DNA of 42,947 nucleotides from CAYGJN01 sp964350135 (lineage in GTDB: Bacteria > Bdellovibrionota > Bacteriovoracia > Bacteriovoracales > Bacteriovoracaceae), in the NCBI GenBank assembly GCA_964350135.1, contig CAYGJN010000006.1, positions 1 through 42,947 of the forward strand, written 5' to 3'. A model generated the notes under the pieces. It ran no database searches. It was not told where the DNA came from and was given only the letters and a program-made list of their open reading frames with translations. The position numbers and the translations under genes are program-made. This document shows positions 1 to 8,594 of the stretch, piece by piece. The first letter of the stretch is position 1, and each line of letters starts with the position of its first letter.

Positions 1-513
1 TAATTGTTTAAGTTGTAAATTGCCAATGTTTATGAAGTTTAAAATTTCAAATTGTGTTTTCAAACTATCTTTAACTCTTTTTAAAATATCCTCATTCATT
101 GTTGCGCTCAAAGCGAGTATAGGTATTTTAGATTCCGAAGCTCTATAAAAACTATCAAGGATTTTATGTCTAAAGCTCTCTCCCCAAAGGTAAATAAGAT
201 GGAACTCATCAAAGACAAGGATATAATCATCCGGTGATTGTTCAATAAATGACCAGTACTTCTCAGTAAATGTCTCGATGGTATAGACTCCGCAGCGACC
301 TCCATGAGCAGGGTTTTTAAAAAGAAATAGATCTCCAAATTCTCCTGCGATTCGCTCATGAAATTCAAGACTTAAGGCCTTTAAAGGGGAGAGAAAAATA
401 AGCTTTCTTTTGTCATGACACAAAAGTTGGATAAGTAAGGAAGTTTTCCCCCAACCTGTAGGGGCGGTTAGTATTGTGAGCGAATTTCTCTCTAGTAAAG
501 GCCTTAAATCCAT
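1..513 (-). CDS. SF2 DEAD/DEAH-type helicase, N-terminal part (runs off left edge)
   Basis: The reading frame opens at an ATG at 513 and stays open for 171 codons to the window edge, so the C-terminus is missing. A strong ribosome binding site (AAGAGGAGT) lies a few bases before the ATG. Visible helicase motifs in order are a Walker A (APTGWGKTS, about residues 16-24), a motif Ia-like SPLKAL, a motif II DEFH box and a motif III SAT (LALSATM, about residue 140). This marks the first RecA-like domain of a superfamily 2 ATP-dependent helicase or translocase. A Trp in the P-loop and DEFH rather than DEAD/DEAH are seen in several subgroups, including Cas3-like ones, but no cas context is visible. 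It is divergent from the glycosyltransferase gene at 587. The substrate cannot be told without the second half. Confidence 0.8.
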   Translation of the reverse strand, partial: MDLRPLLERNSLTILTAPTGWGKTSLLIQLLCHDKRKLIFLSPLKALSLEFHERIAGEFGDLFLFKNPAHGGRCGVYTIETFTEKYWSFIEQSPDDYILVFDEFHLIYLWGESFRHKILDSFYRASESKIPILALSATMNEDILKRVKDSLKTQFEILNFINIGNLQLKQL

Positions 514-586
514 AGACTCCTCTTAGCAAGAATCTCTCAAACATAAAGACTATAACTTATGGTTTTTCTTATGCTAAAATGCCTTC

Positions 587-1471
587 ATGCAAATATCTGG
601 TTTTAGCTTTATTAAAAATGGCTTAACGCTTGGTTATCCTATTAAAGAAAGTGTTCAATCTATTGAGCCTTTATGTGATGAGATTATTATCAATGTTGGT
701 TTCAATGACCAGGCTTTAAGCTCTGATGATGGGACCTACGATTACCTTAGAGATAATCTAACAGGCCCAAAATATAAATTCCTAAAAAGCTGGTGGGACC
801 CTGCTATACAAAAAGATGGACTGATTCTCTCACAACAGACAAATATTGCTTTAGAAAAATGCCAAGGCAAGTACTGCCAATATATTCAAGGGGATGAAGC
901 AGTTCACGAAGAAGACCTCATCCATATTGAAAATGGTGTAAAAGAAATGGAGACTCGGGCAGATATAGAAGGTCTTATTTTCAATTATTTTCACTTCTAT
1001 GGAAATGTAGATATCTATAAATGGACGAGAAATATATACAGACGTGAGGTCAGACTTATTAGAAATGGCCTAGGGATTCAATCTTGGAAAGACGCTCAAG
1101 GCTTTAAACACCAAGACCTTTCAAAGATAAATGCTAAGCAAATTCAAGCACGGATTTTTCATTATGGTTGGGCCAGATCTCAGCAGATAATGGCCAAAAA
1201 GGTAAAATCTTTTGACAAGCTCTATCATGGTGACAAGAAGATGGATAACGACAATTTTACATACCAAAGAGAATGGGGGCTAAAGAAATTTACTAATACC
1301 CACCCTAAGGTTGTAAAAGACTGGATTGAGAAAAATAGAAATGATATAGACATCTTAGGGCTTGATTATAAGATGCAATTTAAAGACTTAAGGCTTATGA
1401 TCAGCGATATAATAGAAAACCTAACCGGTTACAGAATGGGTGAGTATAAAAACTTTATTGAGGTCAAATGA
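587..1471 (+). CDS. GT2-like (GT-A fold) glycosyltransferase, paralogue of the 10315-11358 protein
   Basis: The 294-residue protein has a GT-A-type N-terminal half. A putative nucleotide-sugar/metal site, QGDEAVHEED (residues 101-110), follows the segment WWDPAIQKDG and the helix QQTNIALE. The C-terminal half holds SWKDAQGFKH and ARIFHYGW. All of these recur in the second copy at 10315-11358, so the two define one small family with a DE-H-EED signature in place of a plain DxD. The family resembles GT2 enzymes of surface glycan synthesis, but donor and acceptor are unknown. No signal peptide or membrane segment is seen, so it is probably cytosolic or peripheral. Its stop overlaps the start of the Nfu gene (ATGA, 1468-1471), suggesting translational coupling. 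No good Shine-Dalgarno sequence precedes the ATG. Confidence 0.75.
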   Translation: MQISGFSFIKNGLTLGYPIKESVQSIEPLCDEIIINVGFNDQALSSDDGTYDYLRDNLTGPKYKFLKSWWDPAIQKDGLILSQQTNIALEKCQGKYCQYIQGDEAVHEEDLIHIENGVKEMETRADIEGLIFNYFHFYGNVDIYKWTRNIYRREVRLIRNGLGIQSWKDAQGFKHQDLSKINAKQIQARIFHYGWARSQQIMAKKVKSFDKLYHGDKKMDNDNFTYQREWGLKKFTNTHPKVVKDWIEKNRNDIDILGLDYKMQFKDLRLMISDIIENLTGYRMGEYKNFIEVK

Positions 1472-1722
1472 AAGAGCAAATTGAAGAGATCTTAGAAGAA
1501 CAAATCAGACCCTTTCTTGCTCAACATGGCGGAGGTGTAGACCTTGTAAAAGTTGAAGACAATAAAGTTTATCTTAAATTGTTTGGAGGCTGTCAGGGAT
1601 GTGCATCTTCTCAAGCAACTTTAAAAGATGGTATTGAAACTTTGTTAAAATCAGAACTTGAACAAATCACTGAAGTTATTGATCTCACTGATCACTCTAG
1701 CGGCGAAAATCCTTTTTTCTAA
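1468..1722 (+). CDS. NifU C-terminal-domain protein (Nfu-type Fe-S scaffold/carrier)
   Basis: This 84-residue protein is essentially a single Nfu domain. It has an N-terminal helix (EEILEEQIRPFLAQHGGG), a strand pair (VDLVKVEDNKVYLKLFG) and the cluster-binding GGCQGCASSQATL loop, whose CxxC cysteines bind a [4Fe-4S] or [2Fe-2S] cluster at a dimer interface. Length and motif are typical of stand-alone Nfu proteins, which deliver clusters to target apoproteins. It overlaps the preceding glycosyltransferase gene by 4 bp and its 3' end overlaps the convergent oxyR by 4 bp. Coupling to a glycosyltransferase has no evident functional logic. Proximity to the peroxide sensor OxyR fits a role in cluster repair under oxidative stress, but the genes are on opposite strands, so this is only suggestive. 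Confidence 0.92.
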   Translation: MKEQIEEILEEQIRPFLAQHGGGVDLVKVEDNKVYLKLFGGCQGCASSQATLKDGIETLLKSELEQITEVIDLTDHSSGENPFF

Positions 1723-2654
1723 GAAAGAGAGATCACCTCTCCTGTTTCCTCTAAAAGATCATCAGGCATATTTTCTATTATAACCTCTTCAAGTTTTTCT
1801 ATTAAAGCTTTTTTTAAATATACTCTACCATAGATCAAACTTACTTCTCTTTTGGGGACAGGATTATTAAAAGAGAGAACTTTAGCATAGTCTTTCGTTG
1901 TAAATTCTTTTGTCATTAAAGACGGTAGTAATGTTACTCCAAACTCGCGATCAACAAGTTTTTTTAATGTATCAAGATTACCTGAGGTAAAGTTAATTTT
2001 ACCCGTATCAGTTTTTTTAGATTTGCAAATATTAAGGGCCTGCTCTCTAAAACAATGTCCTTCATCTAATAAAAGCATTTCGTTAATATTTAGATCCTCC
2101 ATTTTCACTCTCTTTCTAGAACAAAGCCTATGTCCTTCATGTAAGTAAAGATGAAAAGGTTCATAAAAAAGTGGCTTTTCAATAAGCCCTGCAACCTCTA
2201 ATGGCGTGGCCAGTATTCCAACATCAATTAAATCTTTTTGAATATAATCAATAATTTGATGAGTTTGAAGTTCACTTACTTTTAAACTTACATCCGGATA
2301 AAGATCACAGAATTCTTTGACAAAAAGTGGTAGCAAATAAGGTGCAATAGTTGGAATTATTCCAACCCTTAAGTCTCCTTCGACCAGCCCTTTTCCTAGG
2401 GAGAGAATCTCTTCAATTTTTTTTCCCTCTAGCAGGATGACTCTGGCTTGTTTAATAACTTCTTTTCCTAAATCTGTTGGAATAATAGGCTTTTTTGAGC
2501 GATCAAAAACTTCGATACCCAACTGATCCTCCAGTTTTTGAATCTGCATGCTCAGAGTTGGTTGGGTGATATAACAGCTTTTGGCAGCCTTGCTAAAAGA
2601 GCCCTGGGTATCAACGGCAACAATATAAGAGAGTTGAGTAAGGGTAATATTCAT
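1719..2654 (-). CDS. oxyR: LysR-family hydrogen peroxide sensor OxyR
   Basis: The protein is 311 residues, the usual LysR-type length. Residues 1-60 form the winged helix-turn-helix (TQGSFSKAAKSCYITQPTLS), followed by a linker helix and a two-subdomain effector region. The key evidence is the pair Cys201 and Cys210 in DEGHCFREQALNIC. Both the surrounding residues and the 9-residue spacing match the peroxide-reactive Cys199-Cys208 pair of E. coli OxyR, and the following GNLDTLKKLVDREFGVTLLP segment matches the OxyR dimer-interface region. It is therefore expected to form the redox disulfide and activate antioxidant genes; none of the usual targets (katG, ahpCF, dps) is in the window. It is divergent from the secreted protein gene at 2754 across a 99-bp AT-rich gap that must carry both promoters. 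Confidence 0.93.
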   Translation of the reverse strand: MNITLTQLSYIVAVDTQGSFSKAAKSCYITQPTLSMQIQKLEDQLGIEVFDRSKKPIIPTDLGKEVIKQARVILLEGKKIEEILSLGKGLVEGDLRVGIIPTIAPYLLPLFVKEFCDLYPDVSLKVSELQTHQIIDYIQKDLIDVGILATPLEVAGLIEKPLFYEPFHLYLHEGHRLCSRKRVKMEDLNINEMLLLDEGHCFREQALNICKSKKTDTGKINFTSGNLDTLKKLVDREFGVTLLPSLMTKEFTTKDYAKVLSFNNPVPKREVSLIYGRVYLKKALIEKLEEVIIENMPDDLLEETGEVISLS

Positions 2655-2753
2655 TCAGATATAATAACTCAAGAATTTTATCACTTAAACAAATACTGTC
2701 CTAATACCTTATAAGCTAAAGCTAATTTCTATTAAGGCGATAGGTTAAATACG

Positions 2754-4112
2754 ATGAAACTTTTATTATTACTCATTCCTATGCTTCTTAATGCACAAAT
2801 TATCGGTGAGAGCTATACCGCAAAGGAGAGCTTTGATGCTCAGCTTAGCGAATCAAAACAGTCGGTTAATTTTGGAGACAGCACTGATTTTAAAATAATT
2901 GGTCAAAATAGTTGGGCCTACACCCTAGAGATTAACGGAGACTCTTATCTGGTCTCAAAAAAATGGATGGGAAGAATAATAGGCAAAGACCCAACTCCTA
3001 ACGAGAGTGTGGCACTTGCTGTAAGTGTTTTAACCAAACCTCTCACTGCTGATATTAATAAATGCCATCAACAAGTTACAGAGTTTTTAGTAGGACCAGA
3101 TTTTAAATTTGAATCTTGTAATAAAAAAAGTGCCCGGTATGAAGATAAACTACTAAGCCTTCCTGTTAACCATGACTGGCTAGATAATGGTGCACTTTGT
3201 ATTTTAGAATCCATGAAAAATGCGCCAGATAAACATTATAAAAACAAATCTAGCTGGAAAGGAAATACTCATTATCCACAATGCAGCAATAGTGGCGTTA
3301 GCTTCACAAATGCTAATACTCGCCCATGTCTTTCAAAAAAATATCTTCATCATACAGTAAGAAGTTACAGGAAGGCTTTATCTTGCCTTGGTCTTGATGA
3401 AAAAGAGATATTTGGACTTATTAATAGAGAAAGCCGCTTTCAAACCACAATTGGAAATACTAATTTTGTCTATGGTGCTGCTCAACTAACTCCACCAGGA
3501 GTATTTGAGGTCCATAGACTTTTAGGTCTATCTCCAATGGTTAATCATCACACAAGCAATAAGTCCATCGACTCTCTTATTGACGGTAAGTATGTTCAAG
3601 AGTCCAAATGCAAAGAAATTTTAGAAATTACTGGCAATAAACCAATAAAAACAAGAGGTAGTGGTCAAGGTACTGATCTAGATACCTGTAGTAGAGTTCA
3701 TATGCCAGAACACCCCGGACTTTCATTTTTATATGCAGGTATTCTCTATAAGCATCTTAAAAAAGGCATGAGAGATAAAATAAATGAACTTGGTATAAAA
3801 TTCGATAATAAAAGCCTTGAACCCTTTATTAGAAAATTGACTTATTATGCCTATAACGGTGGTCCAAAACATCCTGCAGATATTTTAGAAACTTATATAG
3901 TCGAAAATAATGTAAAAGAAATTACTCAAAAAAATTACGCTCTTCATACCGATGGGGTTAGAGATTTTATAATTAAACTCTATCCAAGAGATAGAGATAC
4001 AGGAAAGCACTTAGAAGTTGGAAACTATTATAACCATATTAGAGATGGTGTCGTTGAATTAGATACAGAAATTAGAAAGTTTAAAAAGGATGTTTCATGC
4101 GGGCTTTATTAA
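2754..4112 (+). CDS. secreted, diverged lytic-transglycosylase-like (SLT fold) protein
   Basis: The 452-residue protein begins with a short signal peptide (MKLLLLLIPMLLNA). The C-terminal half carries the signature of a Slt-type lysozyme-like domain: INRESRF with a candidate catalytic Glu226, then VYGAAQLTPPGV (residues 239-250) in place of the usual GxxGLMQ, and YAYNGGP (365-371) in place of AYNxG. Between these lies a long insertion (about 255-320). The N-terminal 200 residues, with several cysteines (104, 122, 149, 177, 192, 211) that could form disulfides, match nothing I recognise. The likely role is periplasmic or extracellular cleavage of peptidoglycan glycan strands; the large insertion makes the substrate uncertain. 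The 3' end overlaps the next small secreted gene by 16 bp, so the pair is probably co-translated. Confidence 0.7.
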   Translation: MKLLLLLIPMLLNAQIIGESYTAKESFDAQLSESKQSVNFGDSTDFKIIGQNSWAYTLEINGDSYLVSKKWMGRIIGKDPTPNESVALAVSVLTKPLTADINKCHQQVTEFLVGPDFKFESCNKKSARYEDKLLSLPVNHDWLDNGALCILESMKNAPDKHYKNKSSWKGNTHYPQCSNSGVSFTNANTRPCLSKKYLHHTVRSYRKALSCLGLDEKEIFGLINRESRFQTTIGNTNFVYGAAQLTPPGVFEVHRLLGLSPMVNHHTSNKSIDSLIDGKYVQESKCKEILEITGNKPIKTRGSGQGTDLDTCSRVHMPEHPGLSFLYAGILYKHLKKGMRDKINELGIKFDNKSLEPFIRKLTYYAYNGGPKHPADILETYIVENNVKEITQKNYALHTDGVRDFIIKLYPRDRDTGKHLEVGNYYNHIRDGVVELDTEIRKFKKDVSCGLY

Positions 4113-4414
4113 TCATTCTTTTCTCATTTTCTGCCTACTCGGCCACAACAAAGTTTGAATCTATTCAAACAGACGCTCGCGAGCTCTCTTTAAACATAAA
4201 ATCAACTAACATTCAAGACTCAAAAGAGCTTTTTGAAGTAATTCAAAGAAAAAACACATTGAATTTTCTTATAGAAAACATAAATAATAAGAAATCAGGC
4301 TGCCCTACTATTGAAGACGCACTTTATTTTCATTTTGGATTAAATAAAAAAGATGAAGCAACAGAACATTTTGAATTCGCACTCAATCTAGCAAACTCTA
4401 TTTGCCAAGAATAA
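4097..4414 (+). CDS. small secreted protein of unknown function
   Basis: The 105-residue protein starts with a signal peptide (MRALLIILFSFSAYSA, cleavage likely after the Ala). The mature part is mostly predicted helix and holds only two cysteines (in KKSGCPTIED and SICQE), suggesting one disulfide. Its ATG lies 16 bp inside the end of the upstream lytic-transglycosylase-like gene in another frame. Together with the shared export signal, this suggests the two products act together in the periplasm, for instance as enzyme and partner or inhibitor; that is inference only. The last 17 bp overlap the convergent amidase gene. No family recognised. Confidence 0.7.
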   Translation: MRALLIILFSFSAYSATTKFESIQTDARELSLNIKSTNIQDSKELFEVIQRKNTLNFLIENINNKKSGCPTIEDALYFHFGLNKKDEATEHFEFALNLANSICQE

Positions 4415-5186
4415 CTTTTTTTCTTGTAAGGCCCACTTCTAAGAAATCAATTTCAGCAACCAAGAGCTTCTCCCCCTGCTCACCATTGGCAAGTATATCC
4501 CCCCAAGGTGAAATAATAAGAGAGTGTCCAAAGGACTCCATTTTTCCATTATGCTTTCCCCACTGACAGCTAGCAAAGACAAAACATTGAGTTTCAATAG
4601 CACGGGCCCTAACCAAAGTTTCCCAATGGGCCTTACCCGTAGGAACAGTAAAGGCAGCTGAGATACTTAAAGCATTAACTCCTTGATCTACATAGTCTTG
4701 ATAAAGTTTAGGAAAACGTACATCAAAACAAACACTGAGACCAAGCTTCATCTCATCCGCTTCTATTATCTTGGGAGTATTACCTGGAGTATAAAGATTT
4801 CCTTCATCAAGCTTTAATTGTTTTCCTTCATGAATAACATCACAAGAAAAAAGATTAATCTTGTCATAATAATCGAGAGTCTTTCCACCTGGAGCAAAAT
4901 TAAGAACACGATTTCTTATAATGCCTTGATCTTTAAAAACAACACTACCGCCCAAAACATAAAAATCATATTGAGATACAAGATCTTCAATGGCCTTAAA
5001 ATGATCATTATCAAAACTAACTAAATAAGGAGTCTGATTTTCACCATCAGACTTTGTATAAAAAACTTCGGGCAAAAAAACGGCCCGGCAGTTTTTCTTT
5101 TGAGCTTCATCAAAAAAAGTTCGAATTTTTTTTAGGTTAACCTCTGGATCAAGATGAGAGGTTATCTGAACAACTCCAACCTTCAT
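4398..5186 (-). CDS. nitrilase-superfamily amidase, Nit1/YbeM type (deaminated glutathione amidase-like)
   Basis: The 262-residue protein is a single carbon-nitrogen hydrolase domain of normal length. The catalytic triad is visible as Glu40 (FLPEVF), Lys109 (YYDKINLF) and Cys153 (LSVCFDVRFP). The segments AAFTVPTGKAHWETLVRARA and IETQCFVFASCQWGKH are typical of the Nit1/Nit2/YbeM branch, which hydrolyses deaminated glutathione, a by-product of aminotransferase action. General omega-amidase activity is the main alternative. It is cytosolic. Its start overlaps the end of the upstream ugd gene by 4 bp, so the two are probably co-transcribed, although they share no obvious pathway. Its 3' end overlaps the convergent small secreted gene by 17 bp. 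Confidence 0.88.
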   Translation of the reverse strand: MKVGVVQITSHLDPEVNLKKIRTFFDEAQKKNCRAVFLPEVFYTKSDGENQTPYLVSFDNDHFKAIEDLVSQYDFYVLGGSVVFKDQGIIRNRVLNFAPGGKTLDYYDKINLFSCDVIHEGKQLKLDEGNLYTPGNTPKIIEADEMKLGLSVCFDVRFPKLYQDYVDQGVNALSISAAFTVPTGKAHWETLVRARAIETQCFVFASCQWGKHNGKMESFGHSLIISPWGDILANGEQGEKLLVAEIDFLEVGLTRKKVILGK

Positions 5187-6499
5187 GAAGGGATGCGCTT
5201 TCCAATAGCAAAATATTTAAAACCCTGCCCTAGAAGTTTCTGGGTATTGTATATATTTCGGCCATCAAAAATCACAGGGTCCTTAAGAGATTCTTTAACT
5301 TTATCTAAGTTAGGATTTCTAAACTCCTGCCACTCAGTAATAAGGGCCAAAGCATCAGCTCCCTCTAAAACATCATACATTGTTTTAGACTCGACAAGTG
5401 AGTCTTTAGGCATATCCATATAAGAAAGAAAGTTTGCCCCTGCAATTGGATCATAAAACTGCACTCGACCACCATGAGCAACAACTTCTTTTGCAAGAGT
5501 TATGGCCGGAGCTTCTCGAATATCATCAGTCTTGGGTTTAAAGGCAACTCCCCAAAAAGCAATTGTTTTACCTTTTAGATCGCCTCCAAAATAATCTTTA
5601 ATTTTATTAAAAAAGAATATTCTCTGAGCTTTATTTATTTCTTCTGCAGCATCAATAATAGGAAGTTTTGTTGAATGCTCTTTGGCAGTATAAATAAGTG
5701 CTTTCACATCTTTTGGAAAACAAGATCCTCCATAGCCAAGCCCAGGATAGAGAAACTGCTTACCAATTCGAGCATCACTAGTCATTCCATGTCGAACTTC
5801 TTCAATATCTGCGCCCGTTGTTTCACAAAGTTTTGCAATATCATTTATAAAAGAAATCTTAGTTGCAAGAAAACAGTTTGCTGCATATTTAGTCATCTCT
5901 GCTGATAGATTGCTCATTTTAAAAATTGGATGACCTTGAATAACAAGTGGCTCATAAAGCTCCGATATCTTATCTCCTGCAAACTCTTCTTTAAATCCAA
6001 TTACAACCCTATCAGGCTTCATAAAATCATCTATTGCAGCACCTTCTTTTAAAAACTCAGGATTGTTTACAATATAGAATTCTTTGTCTGTATTTCTTGC
6101 TACTAATTCTCTAATAAGCTGGTTTGTTCCAACAGGAACTGTTGATTTAATAACAATAATTGCGCGATCAGAAATATGCTTAGCAACTTTAACGGCTGCA
6201 TCATTGAGATAAGTTAAGTTTGCCTTTCCATCATCTGATGATGGTGTTCCCACCGCAAGAAAAATTGCTTGAGCCTCTGAGACTGAATCATAGCTAGTTG
6301 TAAACTTAAGTCTTTCATTGGCAATATTTCTTTTTAAAAGATCATCAAGGCCTGGCTCATAAATAGGAGACTGCCCTTTTTTTAAAGTAGTGATTTTATT
6401 TTCATCGATATCTATACAAGTTACATTATGACCCATTTCTGCAAAACAAGTTCCAGAGACAAGACCCACATAGCCTGTTCCAATTATGCTTACCTTCAT
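5183..6499 (-). CDS. ugd: UDP-glucose 6-dehydrogenase
   Basis: The 438-residue protein has the usual three-part layout. An N-terminal Rossmann domain begins with IIGTGYVGLVSG (NAD binding, residues 5-16), then comes the central helical dimerisation domain, then the C-terminal UDP-sugar-binding domain. Active-site features are PEFLKEG (147-153), Lys204 in EMTKYAANC and the catalytic Cys260 in YGGSCFPKD. It oxidises UDP-glucose to UDP-glucuronate with two NAD+. That product feeds glucuronate or other acidic sugars into the surface polysaccharide, which fits the glycosyltransferase block that follows. It forms a two-gene unit with the downstream amidase gene (4-bp overlap) and is divergent from the flippase-like gene at 6591. 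Confidence 0.96.
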   Translation of the reverse strand: MKVSIIGTGYVGLVSGTCFAEMGHNVTCIDIDENKITTLKKGQSPIYEPGLDDLLKRNIANERLKFTTSYDSVSEAQAIFLAVGTPSSDDGKANLTYLNDAAVKVAKHISDRAIIVIKSTVPVGTNQLIRELVARNTDKEFYIVNNPEFLKEGAAIDDFMKPDRVVIGFKEEFAGDKISELYEPLVIQGHPIFKMSNLSAEMTKYAANCFLATKISFINDIAKLCETTGADIEEVRHGMTSDARIGKQFLYPGLGYGGSCFPKDVKALIYTAKEHSTKLPIIDAAEEINKAQRIFFFNKIKDYFGGDLKGKTIAFWGVAFKPKTDDIREAPAITLAKEVVAHGGRVQFYDPIAGANFLSYMDMPKDSLVESKTMYDVLEGADALALITEWQEFRNPNLDKVKESLKDPVIFDGRNIYNTQKLLGQGFKYFAIGKRIPS

Positions 6500-6590
6500 T
6501 TCGACTCCTCATTTTCTGACTCACATTGTCTTATAAAGAAGACTTTCTGTCACCAAAGGATAATAATATGCCTATCTACTGGTATAAAAC

Positions 6591-7592
6591 ATGAAAAAAA
6601 TTATATTTTTTATCCTTAAATTCGCTATTGCTGCGGGACTTCTAATCTGGCTAACAAAGTCAGGTAAGATTGATTTTTCGCTTATCTCCCAATCTTTTAT
6701 CGATTCTCCTCTTAGATGGTGCCTTAGTATTTTGATGCTTGGGTTAATGATTAGCTTCGGTTCTTATAGGTGGAAACTACTTCTAGATAGCAAACTTGAA
6801 TCCCCTATTAGTATTCTCAAAGCAATCAAGCTCTCCTGGATAGGCAGTCTTTTCAACCCTCTTTTACCAGGGGCTGTTTCCGGAGACTTAGTTAAAGTTT
6901 ATTATGCAAAAAAGCTTGAGCCTGAGCTCTCAAGTGGCTTTCTACTTCTCTCAGTTCTTATTGATAGAGTACTAGGCCTATGTGGATTAATTTTGCTTTT
7001 TGGTTTTGCTTCATTGGTTAAACTGCCAGAACTTTTAGCAATGGGCCCCAAGATTAAAATGCTACTTCTTGTAAACTTATTTTTATTATTTGGCGTTCTG
7101 GTATTTATTTTAATCCTCTTTTCTCCAAAAAAATTACAAGAAAAAGTACTAGTGGCCCTAAGTCATATTCCCAAGCTTTCCAAGATATTATCTAAAATCT
7201 TCCATGCGCTTTGGACAATTGGCGCAGATAAATCACGAATTCTTAAAACCTTGGCCCTAAGTTGCATCTGTCAGTTATTAAATAGTTTAGCTTTTTGGGT
7301 TTTATGCTCCCCTTATTTTTCTAATAATCTAAGCTTTAGTAATTTACTAACTATTTTGCCAATTGCATTCATCTCTATGTCCGTTCCAATTGCACCTATG
7401 GGGCTTGGGGTTGGACACACAGTCTTTGCAGGAATCTTTTTACTATTTGGAGTAGATAACGGAGCTAGCCTTTTTAATCTCTATATTCTTTCAATGACAA
7501 CAACTTTTCTACTTGGAGTTTTTCCATATTTATCAATGGGAAGCTTTAAAATTTCAGAATTAGAAAAAATAAATCAAGAAACAAGTGATTGA
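6591..7592 (+). CDS. flippase-like integral membrane protein (lysylphosphatidylglycerol synthase TM / UPF0104 family)
   Basis: The 333-residue protein has about eight hydrophobic membrane segments. Family features include the second-helix region LGLMISFGSYRWKLLL, the loop WIGSLFNPLLPGAVSGDLVKVYYAKK (broken here only by normal variation) and SVLIDRVLGLCGL. The C-terminal part PIAPMGLGVGHTVFAGIF matches the conserved PxxPGGLGxxE region of the AglD2/MprF-N family, with MG replacing GG. Members are thought to move lipid-linked substrates across the inner membrane or act in glycolipid synthesis; here the flanking glycosyltransferases suggest a role in LPS or exopolysaccharide export. The synthase domain of MprF is absent. 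Its last 19 bp overlap the convergent GT9 gene. No clear Shine-Dalgarno sequence is seen. Confidence 0.82.
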   Translation: MKKIIFFILKFAIAAGLLIWLTKSGKIDFSLISQSFIDSPLRWCLSILMLGLMISFGSYRWKLLLDSKLESPISILKAIKLSWIGSLFNPLLPGAVSGDLVKVYYAKKLEPELSSGFLLLSVLIDRVLGLCGLILLFGFASLVKLPELLAMGPKIKMLLLVNLFLLFGVLVFILILFSPKKLQEKVLVALSHIPKLSKILSKIFHALWTIGADKSRILKTLALSCICQLLNSLAFWVLCSPYFSNNLSFSNLLTILPIAFISMSVPIAPMGLGVGHTVFAGIFLLFGVDNGASLFNLYILSMTTTFLLGVFPYLSMGSFKISELEKINQETSD

Positions 7593-8575
7593 AACTTTGC
7601 ATACACCTGCTCAGGTGAAAATTGATTTAAACAAATCATACTTTCACAGGTACTAAGGCCACAAAAATGTGCCTTTAGGGTCCTGCACTCAAGGCCGTCT
7701 TTATATAAAAACTTGTGATATTTCTCATTATAAGGATGCCACTCCAAAGGAGGCTCAGGCCCAAATAATGTTAATGTTTTTAGTCCTAGAGCAACACTGA
7801 TATGCTTAATTCCTGTATCATTTCCAATATAAAAACTTGATTTAGAGATTTCTCTTGGTAAATCACTAAGAGACACTTCTAAAAAATCAATATACTTATT
7901 GCCTCCCAAATTAATAATTTTCTCTTTAATAAGTTGATCGGTTTTTGTCTTTGCCACAGGGACTTGAACTTTAAATTTATTTTCTTTTAACATCCTGGCA
8001 AGAGTAATATAATTTTCGATTGGCCACATTTTAGTTTCACGAGTTGCAACCACTCCCAACGTTACCAATCTATCGTTTTTATCCTCACCTTCTACAGTCA
8101 TTTGTGGCCGATACTCAAGATGGTCTGGAATTTTATCACCCCAATAGGTATAGATTCCATCTAAGTCTCTTTGTATATTTGCTTTAATGACACCATGGTC
8201 ATGAATACTTTGGTGACTATTGAGATGATGATTATGATAAAAATACTCACATTTGTTAAAGAAACTATAAATTTCAAAGAACTTGGCAGTTCTTCCTGAT
8301 TGGAACAATTCAAAAACAATATCTACATTATTTTCTTTTAAATCTCTCCATAGTTTTAACCATCCAGAAATACCACTAAGATCTATTCCAATAAACTTGC
8401 TACAAACTGTTTGGACCTGATTGAATAAAGGAGAAAACCAAGAAGGAACACCAAGGATAATTTCAGCATCTGGAGCAAGCTGTTTTAAGTACTGGCAAGC
8501 GCTTAAACTAATTACCCCATCGCCCATGGCCCTATTTTTTACCACAAGAATGGTTTTTTTTGATAGATTAGACAT
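7574..8575 (-). CDS. glycosyltransferase family 9 (LPS heptosyltransferase-like)
   Basis: The 333-residue protein has the GT-B fold of ADP-heptose:LPS heptosyltransferases. The N-terminal strand ILVVKNRAMGDGVISLSACQ corresponds to the GDxxLTTP region, with MGDGVIS here. The C-terminal donor-binding motif is IGNDTGIKHISVALGLKT followed by LFGPEPPLEW. A cysteine-rich tail (CRTLKAHFCGLSTCESMIC) is seen in many WaaC/WaaF relatives. It probably adds heptose or a related sugar to the LPS inner core at the cytosolic face of the inner membrane; WaaC, WaaF and WaaQ cannot be told apart here. Only 19 bp separate its ATG from that of the divergent GT2 gene, so its promoter must lie inside that gene. Confidence 0.88.
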   Translation of the reverse strand: MSNLSKKTILVVKNRAMGDGVISLSACQYLKQLAPDAEIILGVPSWFSPLFNQVQTVCSKFIGIDLSGISGWLKLWRDLKENNVDIVFELFQSGRTAKFFEIYSFFNKCEYFYHNHHLNSHQSIHDHGVIKANIQRDLDGIYTYWGDKIPDHLEYRPQMTVEGEDKNDRLVTLGVVATRETKMWPIENYITLARMLKENKFKVQVPVAKTKTDQLIKEKIINLGGNKYIDFLEVSLSDLPREISKSSFYIGNDTGIKHISVALGLKTLTLFGPEPPLEWHPYNEKYHKFLYKDGLECRTLKAHFCGLSTCESMICLNQFSPEQVYAKFQSLVS

Positions 8576-8594
8576 AAGATCAGGATATCAGAAT

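Noticed and set aside
108..368. 86-codon open frame on the minus strand
   Set aside because: It is the same strand but a different frame from the helicase gene (513 down to 1), whose frame shows P-loop, DEFH and SAT motifs; this one shows none.
1468..2654. Nfu-OxyR oxidative-stress operon
   Set aside because: The two genes converge and overlap tail to tail, so they are not co-transcribed; adjacency alone is weak evidence.
8421..8594. Upstream extension of the WaaE-type glycosyltransferase frame
   Set aside because: These 58 codons are antisense to the GT9 N-terminus and encode nothing family-like; the ATG at 8595 begins exactly at the first GT-A strand.
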